Below, in pieces: positions 54,118 to 61,059 of a stretch of 64,000 bases of DNA. The translations under genes and the position numbers were made by a program. The stretch spans positions 992,001-1,056,000 of the forward strand of contig NZ_WLZW01000001.1 in the NCBI RefSeq assembly GCF_009707665.1, written 5' to 3'. The stretch's first letter is position 1, and every line of letters starts with the position of its first letter. This stretch comes from Planomicrobium sp. YIM 101495. Its GTDB lineage: Bacteria > Bacillota > Bacilli > Bacillales_A > Planococcaceae. The notes under the pieces were generated by a model that saw only the letters and a list, made by a program, of their open reading frames with translations, searched no databases and was not told the origin of the DNA.

Positions 54118-54885
54118 TCATTCTGCAAGATGCTTCGTCAGCCAATCGACCGATGTCAGCATTCCTGCACGGCTTACGGCATGCGCCGCATCTTTATCAT
54201 TCATGAATTCGATGCGCTCCGGTGTTTTCGCGTAATCCGCTTCCAGCTCTCGATAGAATCGATATGTCGGTTCGAACGGTACGGTCGGATCTTTTTGTCC
54301 GTGCCAGAAAAACACTGGGCGACCAGCCATTTTTTCCTTTTGCTGCGTCATATCGAAATAAGCGAGCGTAGCAAGCATCTTCTTGCGTTCTTCGTCATTG
54401 ATCGGCAATTCGAATCCTTGCGCTTCGAATTGCGCCATTTGTGCAGAAGCAAGACCTACGAAGTTCGGTGCTCCCATCATGACAGCTGCTGTTTTGATCC
54501 AAGGATAAACAGTGAGCGCCCCCATGGTCGTAATGCCGCCCATCGACGTGCCTGCGACAGCGATTCGATCAGTCGCCAATTCCTTTTCCTTCATATAACT
54601 ATGTAGGAATTTCAATTCTTCAATGTTCGTCAAGACGATTTCCCAGAAGCGCAAGCTCATCTGGATGACATCCAACTCTTCCGAACGTTCTCCGTGAAGA
54701 TGCGCTTCAGGCAAGATCACGCGGATCCCTTTTTGCGTAAGATTGTACGCATAGTGCAAATTGTGCTCTTTCGCACTCGTAAATCCGTGGAAAAAGATGA
54801 CCGTCGGTAAAGGATCTTCCTCTCCCTCGTTCGGCATGGCATGCAACACCGGAATACTTCCCCATTTCTCTTGTTTGACTAACAT
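54118..54885 (-). CDS. yitV: Alpha/beta hydrolase esterase (YitV)
   Basis: 255 residues, prolyl-oligopeptidase-like esterase fold. FFHGFTSAKEHN oxyanion region, nucleophile in AGTSMGGITTM, Asp in HGQKDPTVP and His in NDKDAAHAV. Start ATG at 54885 with GGAAGTG before; upstream reading from 54960 ignored. Substrate unknown. Divergent from yitU. Confidence 0.88.
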   Translation of the reverse strand: MLVKQEKWGSIPVLHAMPNEGEEDPLPTVIFFHGFTSAKEHNLHYAYNLTQKGIRVILPEAHLHGERSEELDVIQMSLRFWEIVLTNIEELKFLHSYMKEKELATDRIAVAGTSMGGITTMGALTVYPWIKTAAVMMGAPNFVGLASAQMAQFEAQGFELPINDEERKKMLATLAYFDMTQQKEKMAGRPVFFWHGQKDPTVPFEPTYRFYRELEADYAKTPERIEFMNDKDAAHAVSRAGMLTSVDWLTKHLAE

Positions 54886-55022
54886 CTTCATCACTTCCTT
54901 CCCACCCATCGTATCAATATTTAAAGACGCCAGCAAACGAAGACCTTCTACAAAAACCAAATTTTTTTGACGAAATGCATTCCTTATCGATACACTATAT
55001 ATAATTGGAGAGGAGATAGTTT

Positions 55023-55841
55023 ATGAAGCAGCATTTGATCGTCCTGGACTTGGACGGAACATTACTAACAGACCAAAAAGTAATATCAGATAAAACGAAA
55101 CAAACACTCCAGCAAGCGATGTCGTCCGGGCACCAGGTCATGATTGCGACCGGACGACCGTACCGCGCCAGTATCCTTTATTACCAGCAGCTCGGATTGA
55201 ACACTCCGATCGTCAATTTCAACGGTGCATTCGTCCATAACCCGGTGGATACATCTTGGGGACAGTTCCACACGCCGATCGACTTGAACGTCGTGCATGA
55301 AGTCGTCGAATCGATGCACTCGTTCAATTTCAACAACATCGTCGCAGAAGTGCTCGATGACGTGTACATCCACCATCACGATGAGAAGTTGCTTGATATC
55401 TTCACATTCGGCGAGCCAGCCGTCACGACAGGCGACTTGCGGAACTACTTGAAAGATGACCCGACTTCCCTTTTGATCCATGCACCTGTCGAGAAAGTCC
55501 CGCTCATCCATGATCACTTGTCATTCGTCCATGCGGAAGTGATCGACCACCGTCGTTGGGGCGCACCATGGCACGTCATCGAGATCGTCAAGAGCGGCTT
55601 GAGTAAGGCAGTCGGCATCGATCGTGTAAGCAAGTCTCTCGGAATCGACCGTCAGCACATCATCGCATTCGGTGATGAAGACAACGATTTGGAAATGATC
55701 GACTATGCAGGTGTCGGCGTCGCGATGGGAAATGCGATTTCGCCATTAAAAAACATTGCGGATGAAGTCACTTTATCGAATAATGAAGATGGAATCGCAG
55801 AACTTTTGATCGATCGTTTGAACTTAACAGTAACAACATAA
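55023..55841 (+). CDS. yitU: HAD-family Cof-type phosphatase (YitU)
   Basis: 272 residues, cytosolic HAD phosphatase with DLDGTLLTDQ (Asp9/Asp11), Thr in ATGRPYRAS and IAFGDEDNDLEMI. B. subtilis YitU dephosphorylates a riboflavin-pathway intermediate and other sugars phosphates; the same role is likely here. ATG follows GGAGAGGAGA. Confidence 0.9.
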   Translation: MKQHLIVLDLDGTLLTDQKVISDKTKQTLQQAMSSGHQVMIATGRPYRASILYYQQLGLNTPIVNFNGAFVHNPVDTSWGQFHTPIDLNVVHEVVESMHSFNFNNIVAEVLDDVYIHHHDEKLLDIFTFGEPAVTTGDLRNYLKDDPTSLLIHAPVEKVPLIHDHLSFVHAEVIDHRRWGAPWHVIEIVKSGLSKAVGIDRVSKSLGIDRQHIIAFGDEDNDLEMIDYAGVGVAMGNAISPLKNIADEVTLSNNEDGIAELLIDRLNLTVTT

Positions 55842-55866
55842 AATTCTATTCATTGGAGGGAAAAAG

Positions 55867-56718
55867 ATGAGACTATTCGCTGATAGTGCTTCTGATTTAC
55901 CGAAGCAGTTTTTTGACGACAACAATGTAGCGCTCTTCCCGCTCCGCGTCCACATTGGTGACGAGGAGTATGAAGACATCCTGACGATCCATTCAAGCAA
56001 GATCTATGACGCCATCCGCTCAGGTGGACAGCCGAAGACTTCCCAAGTTTCGCCTGAAGATATGCAAAAGGCATTCCAACAATTGGCGAAGGATGGCGAA
56101 GAAGGCTTCTATGTCGCCTTTTCTTCAGAGCTGTCAGGTACATACTCGACCGCTGTCATGATCGCCAATCAAGTGCGGGAAGACTATCCGGATTTGAAAT
56201 TGACCATCCTCGATTCGAAAGCCGCTTCACTCGGTTACGGCCTGCTCGTCAAACGTGCAGTCGAATTGCGAGATGCTGGTGAGCCGCTGGATGCGATCAT
56301 CGCCAATGTCGAGAAATTGGCAGACAATCTACAGAGCATCTTTACTGTAGAAGACTTGGACTACATGGCAAAAGGCGGCCGCATCTCTAAAGGAAGCGCA
56401 TTTGTTGGTGGACTCTTGAACATCAAGCCACTTCTGAATGTCGAGAATGGCAAGCTCGTGCCGATCGAAAAACTCCGTGGACGTAAGAAAGTATTGAAAC
56501 GTATGATCGAATTGATGGAAGAACGCGGCAATGACCTCGACAAGCAGCACATCGCGATCAGTCACGCAGACGATCTCGATTTCGCAAACCAGTTGAAGGA
56601 TGAAATCGAAAGCCGCTTCAAGCCGCAGTCCGTTGAAGTGCACATGGTTGGTTCAGTGATCGGTTCTCACACTGGCCCAGGCACGCTTGCATTATTCTTC
56701 TTCGAATCGTATGTATAA
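55867..56718 (+). CDS. DegV-family fatty-acid-binding protein (YitS)
   Basis: 283 residues. DegV fold: DSASDLPKQFFDD, SEDxGxxSQ-type KTSQVSPEDM, SSELSGTYSTAVM, KGGRISKGSAFVGGLLNIKPLL. FakB/DegV proteins present fatty acids to the kinase FakA for phosphorylation. ATG follows GGAGGG 26 bases after yitU, so cotranscribed. Confidence 0.92.
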   Translation: MRLFADSASDLPKQFFDDNNVALFPLRVHIGDEEYEDILTIHSSKIYDAIRSGGQPKTSQVSPEDMQKAFQQLAKDGEEGFYVAFSSELSGTYSTAVMIANQVREDYPDLKLTILDSKAASLGYGLLVKRAVELRDAGEPLDAIIANVEKLADNLQSIFTVEDLDYMAKGGRISKGSAFVGGLLNIKPLLNVENGKLVPIEKLRGRKKVLKRMIELMEERGNDLDKQHIAISHADDLDFANQLKDEIESRFKPQSVEVHMVGSVIGSHTGPGTLALFFFESYV

Positions 56719-56723
56719 TACAC

Positions 56724-56773
56724 AAAAGGCTATCCTGGAAAGTCGCCGGACGACTTCTTAGGATAGCCTTTTT
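56724..56773. terminator. Bidirectional terminator DegV / amylase-like
   Basis: AAAAGGCTATCC/GGATAGCCTTTT stem with an inner AAGTCG/CGACTT hairpin. Confidence 0.92.
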
Positions 56774-56789
56774 AACATTTCTTCTATTA

Positions 56790-58253
56790 TTAAGCGTTGC
56801 TTTTCTTTTTCGCTTCATCCGCTTTGCGCTGTCTGCCTTTTTTCCAAACGAACCATAGGAAGAAGACGAACGTGATGTACATGATGATCAATGTCATGAT
56901 GTAGGCGATGTTGAGCCCTTCCGAGTCTTTCACATGATACGTCTCGGCGATTTCGCGGTCGAGCGTGATACGGTATTCACCGTTTCCATCGACACGGACG
57001 ATGTCATTCTCGAATAAGCCGCGCATCTCCTTGTCATCCCCCACTACTTCAGCCGGGATGTTCAAACTCTTCGTCGAAGAAGAGTTGTTGACGGCAATGA
57101 TCCAAGATTCTTCGTCGTTGAAACGATTGTAGACGAGCCAGTCATCTTCCGCGTGAAGGATTTCGATATCCCCCGTACGCAGTGCAGCTGACTTATTGCG
57201 TAGCGAGTTCAAGTCGGTAATCCGTTGACTGAGCTCCTCGTCCACGCTCAAGTCCATAATCTGGTGGGATTCCGGAATCGTCGCCCCGTTCATCGCGATT
57301 TCAGATCCATATTGGAAGACCGGTACACCCGGCATCGTCAGGAACTGTGCCATCAATACGTTCCAGCGTGTCGGCGGATAGCCGCGGTCATCCACAACGT
57401 CCGCTGTGAAGCGAGAATCGAAAATCGAATCGACTTGAATCAAGTAGTCACCGCTCTCTTCCATCAAATCCGGAAGGTCTCCGAGTCCTTGGTCAAAGTT
57501 CTTCAGTGATTTCCGCATCGCTTCTTCCAGTCCAGGCTGCACCGTTAAGTCAAGTCCTTCGACCGGTTCCATCTCACTGTCACCGATGACGTAAATATCG
57601 CGGATTCCTTTCATTGATGCCGAGAAGCTGCGGATGAATTCGGGGGCCAACTGATCGGCCGTTTGCAGACGAAGTCCGTCCACTTTGAATCGCATGATAA
57701 AATCCCCAAGTGCATCGGTCAATGCCGTCTGCACTTCTTCATTCGTGGTATCAAGTGCGACCGTCCCGTCCTCACCTTCTATGAACCATTCCGGATTCGT
57801 CGACATCCATGTATGATCCGGACTTAGCGTCTGGGTCGGCACATCGATGATGACTTTCAAGTTCCATTTCTTCGCAGCTTCGAGCAGTTCCTCGAATTCT
57901 TCTTCCGTTCCGAAGTGGCGGTCAAGCTGGCTGTAATCAAGCACTTGCTTGCCATCATATGTCGCTGTCGCGAACACCGGACCGATCGAGATCATCGTGA
58001 ATCCGAGTTCTTGTATATGATTCAGGTTGTTTGTGATTCCGCCGAAGTCCCCTCCCGAGAATCCGTTGATATCCCGTGAATTCGCTTCGAAATCATTGTC
58101 CGATTGTTTATTGAAGAAGCGATCGACGAGAAGGTCATAAATGCTTTCGTCCTTCAGTTCCTGCGCCGGTTCTGCAGATGCCGCAGTCGGAAGCGAACTG
58201 ATCATAAGAATAGCCGTCAGCAAACCGGCCAAGAATTTTCTTTGCACTGCCAT
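56790..58253 (-). CDS. Membrane-anchored alpha-amylase-like protein, catalytic residues lost
   Basis: 487 residues. Signal peptide (cut after AASA), GH13 TIM barrel, small beta C-domain and a C-terminal membrane helix (about 448-468) with basic tail. The fold words are present (GGDFGGITNNLNHIQELG, ALDTTNEEVQ, MPGVPVFQYGSEIAMNG) but region I ends DVPTQ (137-141) for DxxxNH, region II has Gln197 in GLRLQ for the nucleophile Asp, region III has Asp225 for the Glu, region IV reads SIF (276-278) for NHD. Probably binds glycans or acts as scaffold; hydrolysis unlikely. Confidence 0.85.
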   Translation of the reverse strand: MAVQRKFLAGLLTAILMISSLPTAASAEPAQELKDESIYDLLVDRFFNKQSDNDFEANSRDINGFSGGDFGGITNNLNHIQELGFTMISIGPVFATATYDGKQVLDYSQLDRHFGTEEEFEELLEAAKKWNLKVIIDVPTQTLSPDHTWMSTNPEWFIEGEDGTVALDTTNEEVQTALTDALGDFIMRFKVDGLRLQTADQLAPEFIRSFSASMKGIRDIYVIGDSEMEPVEGLDLTVQPGLEEAMRKSLKNFDQGLGDLPDLMEESGDYLIQVDSIFDSRFTADVVDDRGYPPTRWNVLMAQFLTMPGVPVFQYGSEIAMNGATIPESHQIMDLSVDEELSQRITDLNSLRNKSAALRTGDIEILHAEDDWLVYNRFNDEESWIIAVNNSSSTKSLNIPAEVVGDDKEMRGLFENDIVRVDGNGEYRITLDREIAETYHVKDSEGLNIAYIMTLIIMYITFVFFLWFVWKKGRQRKADEAKKKSNA

Positions 58254-58385
58254 TTCCTCCTTCGATGAGGTCCAATATCATTCCACTTGCACTATTTTAT
58301 CAAACTGCCTTTCGGGCTGCTATGACAGAACGAGGAATTTATGATGTTTCGGATGACTTTCGTCCAAACTGTGACGGATTTCCCT

Positions 58386-58417
58386 CAAAAAAAAGCAGGC
58401 GCATGAATGCACCTGCC
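58386..58417 (-). terminator. Terminator of the yisK-yisL transcript
   Basis: GCAGGTGCAT/ATGCGCCTGC stem followed by eight T on the minus strand. Confidence 0.88.
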
Positions 58418-58428
58418 TCCCGCTTCCC

Positions 58429-58803
58429 TTAAGCTAAGAAATCAAAGCCAAGTGGAAGTTTGAATCCGAAGAACAATGTCGCGAGCAAGAACAATGCAAA
58501 TAGTACCCAGAACATTGTCGTTGGCTTCTGTTTCTTACTGCGCACAAGCACCATTTCCATCATCCCGATCGTCAGGACTCCGAATAGGAACTTGATGCCG
58601 TACTGCATTGCATCAGCAGAAGACCATGCGATGAAGAGTGCAAGACCTGTGATGATGATCAAGATGTAGAACAAGCGCAAGACCATGTGAACTATTTTTC
58701 GGCCTTTGCTTTCAGTTCCCATGACTACTGCAGCAAAGAAAAGAGCTAGTGCTACGACCCACGTCGTAATGTGGAGATGTGTTGCATCTGTTAGAAAGTC
58801 CAA
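58429..58803 (-). CDS. yisL: YisL-family membrane protein (DUF1516)
   Basis: 124 residues, four membrane helices; signature ATHLHITTWVVAL, KIVHMVLRLFYILIIITG and LTIGMMEMVLVRSKK. Function unknown. TTG start at 58803 is chosen because GAGGTGA precedes it; the longer GTG frame from 58830 lacks a site. Confidence 0.9.
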   Translation of the reverse strand: MDFLTDATHLHITTWVVALALFFAAVVMGTESKGRKIVHMVLRLFYILIIITGLALFIAWSSADAMQYGIKFLFGVLTIGMMEMVLVRSKKQKPTTMFWVLFALFLLATLFFGFKLPLGFDFLA

Positions 58804-58870
58804 AATCTCACCTCGTCTATTAGTATCCACACAAGTGTATCATAATTCGGCTGGCAAATAGCTTTTCAGG

Positions 58871-59770
58871 TTATGAAAAATGTGTGACGAGCGTGCCGAT
58901 CGATTCGATGGAAACTTTCACCGTATCGCCTGCTTTTAAGAACTTCGGCGGGTTGAACCCTTTCCCGACGCCTGCAGGAGTGCCTGTCAAAATGACATCG
59001 CCCGGCTCCAATTCAACGTACTTCGAAATCTCAGCGATCAGCTCATCGACGCGGCGGAGCATTTGTTTCGTGTTGCCGTTCTGTCTCACTTCTTCGTTGA
59101 CTTTCGTGACGATGGACAAGTCCTGTGACTGGGGAATCTCGTCTTTCGTCACAAGGTATGGACCAAGTGGACAGGATTCCGAGAAGCTCTTTCCTAAGAA
59201 AAACTGCTGGTGCTTCGCTTGTGCATCACGTGCAGTCAAATCGTTCGCGATCGTATAACCGAATACGTGGTCATACGCAAGTTGTTTCGGAATGGACTTG
59301 CCGCCTTTGCCGATGACAACTGCAAGCTCTCCTTCGTAATCATAGGAATCTGTCAGGTCGGCGTGGACCGATACATGTGCTTCGTCCGCTACGATCGTGT
59401 TCGGTGCTTTTGTGAAGACGACCAAATCGACCGGTGCTTCCGCGCCCATTTCCTTCGCATGGTCTGCGTAGTTCTTGCCTACACAGATGACGTTTTTCGG
59501 AGTCCGGGAGATCGGTGCCAACCATTCGATGTCCGAGAAAGAACGTTTGAATTTCTCTGGGGTTTCAGAATCCGCAGCCGTTTGGGCCAGCTGGCGCACT
59601 TGCTCTACGAACTCCATTCCAAAAGCAACACCATCCGTCAAAATGGCAGGAAATTGTTCAAATAACGCAAACTCTTCCTGAATTGCTGCCATATCCCATA
59701 CAGCTTCTTCTTTCTTCACTTTTGGGCCAAAACTTGTTCTTTCTTGATATCGAAAAGACAACAGCTTCAT
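58871..59770 (-). CDS. yisK: Fumarylacetoacetate-hydrolase-family protein (YisK)
   Basis: 299 residues. FAH fold: VICVGKNYADHAKEMG, YDYEGELAVVIGKGGKSI (metal-binding Glu pair), and DVILTGTPAGVGKGF. B. subtilis YisK decarboxylates oxaloacetate and associates with Mbl filaments. ATG at 59770. Precedes yisL on the same strand as in Bacillus. Confidence 0.92.
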   Translation of the reverse strand: MKLLSFRYQERTSFGPKVKKEEAVWDMAAIQEEFALFEQFPAILTDGVAFGMEFVEQVRQLAQTAADSETPEKFKRSFSDIEWLAPISRTPKNVICVGKNYADHAKEMGAEAPVDLVVFTKAPNTIVADEAHVSVHADLTDSYDYEGELAVVIGKGGKSIPKQLAYDHVFGYTIANDLTARDAQAKHQQFFLGKSFSESCPLGPYLVTKDEIPQSQDLSIVTKVNEEVRQNGNTKQMLRRVDELIAEISKYVELEPGDVILTGTPAGVGKGFNPPKFLKAGDTVKVSIESIGTLVTHFS

Positions 59771-59885
59771 TCGTCAAACACTCCTTTTTTGTAGTTCCAT
59801 CCATTATACACAGTGCAGCTTCTTAATAGTCATTTTTTTCGAAATAATGCAATGTTTGCGCAGAAGAAATTCCTCGCCGGATTTC

Positions 59886-61055
59886 TTACACACGCTTCCC
59901 GCTCGTTTTTCCATTCTTCCCGTACGTCAATTTGCGCCAGAGCATCTCGACCGGGCCTTGACGGAACTTTTGGAGCCAGAATTCAGAGAAGATCAATTGC
60001 ACGGCAAAAATACCGAGCGCAATGATTGTGCCTGTCAAAATATCGACTTGTCCGTACAGGCCAAGTCCGTAAGAATAGAAAATCAATGTGGCAATGACCG
60101 ACTGCGTCAAGTAAGTCGTCATCGACATCCGGCCGGCTTTGGCGACAGGTGATAGCACCTTCTTAGCCATGGCTGTCTGGGCGATCAAGGCAATAATTGC
60201 TGCGTAACTTATCGCAAGTAACGGTCCACCGAACATGTCCTGCACGTAGATCGACGCGTAGTTCGCCGATGTCACGAACGGCACGAGCTTCAAGACGAAG
60301 CCAATGAGGAACGGGACGATAGCAAGGACAATCCATATTCTCTTCAATTCCTGCACACGTTCGATCAGGCGCCATTTTGCAGCAGCCGCTCCCACCAATA
60401 AGAATGGCAAGATCGTGAAGACAAGAACAAAGAATGTGCCGAAGTTATTCGCATACGTCCAGTCGTTCAGGCGCTGTGCGAACACTTCTGCAAAAGAACC
60501 TGTGGCATACGCTTCGATCGATGAAGACACTTCCTGGATGCCGGTATAGAAGTTTGGATCAACAGCAACTGCAAGGAACATCAATCCAAGAAAAAGCGTG
60601 TGTGGCAACGTGTACAGAAGCACACCGATCCCGAGTAGCCAACCTGGATGCAGCCGGATCAGCCCGAGCAACAAGAAACCCATGATGGCATATGTAATAA
60701 GGATATCCCCGTACCAGATCAAGAACGCATGGATAATCCCAAAGCCCAGCAATACGAACAATCTGCGTGCAGCGAGTGGCATGAAAGGCTCGAGCTTCGC
60801 TTTACTCTTATTGAATTGCATCGCCAGCCCGTAACCGAAGAGCATGGCAAACAGCGGGTAAAAGCTCGCCTGGACGAAGACGTCGATGAACCAGAACACT
60901 TCCCGGTCCCCTGCATCGCTGAACCAGCTGTACGGGTCGATATATGAAAATGGTGTGTGGAACGAAAGCATATTGACGAGCAGGATTCCCAAAAGCGAGA
61001 ACCCCCTCATCAAATCAATTGCATAAATCCGTTCCGTCAATGGTGTCGGCTGCAA
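59886..61055 (-). CDS. DUF418 membrane protein (YeiB-like)
   Basis: 389 residues, about ten membrane helices. Opens RIYAIDLMRGFSLLGILLVNML, with FWFIDVFVQASFYPLFAMLFGYG and the C-terminal DUF418 segment LPVAKAGRMSMTTYLTQS-like, ending EMLWRKLTYGK. Fold is shared with acyltransferase-3-like proteins; function unknown. Starts 5 bases after addA stop, so cotranscribed. Confidence 0.85.
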   Translation of the reverse strand: MQPTPLTERIYAIDLMRGFSLLGILLVNMLSFHTPFSYIDPYSWFSDAGDREVFWFIDVFVQASFYPLFAMLFGYGLAMQFNKSKAKLEPFMPLAARRLFVLLGFGIIHAFLIWYGDILITYAIMGFLLLGLIRLHPGWLLGIGVLLYTLPHTLFLGLMFLAVAVDPNFYTGIQEVSSSIEAYATGSFAEVFAQRLNDWTYANNFGTFFVLVFTILPFLLVGAAAAKWRLIERVQELKRIWIVLAIVPFLIGFVLKLVPFVTSANYASIYVQDMFGGPLLAISYAAIIALIAQTAMAKKVLSPVAKAGRMSMTTYLTQSVIATLIFYSYGLGLYGQVDILTGTIIALGIFAVQLIFSEFWLQKFRQGPVEMLWRKLTYGKNGKTSGKRV

Positions 61056-61059
61056 TGAA

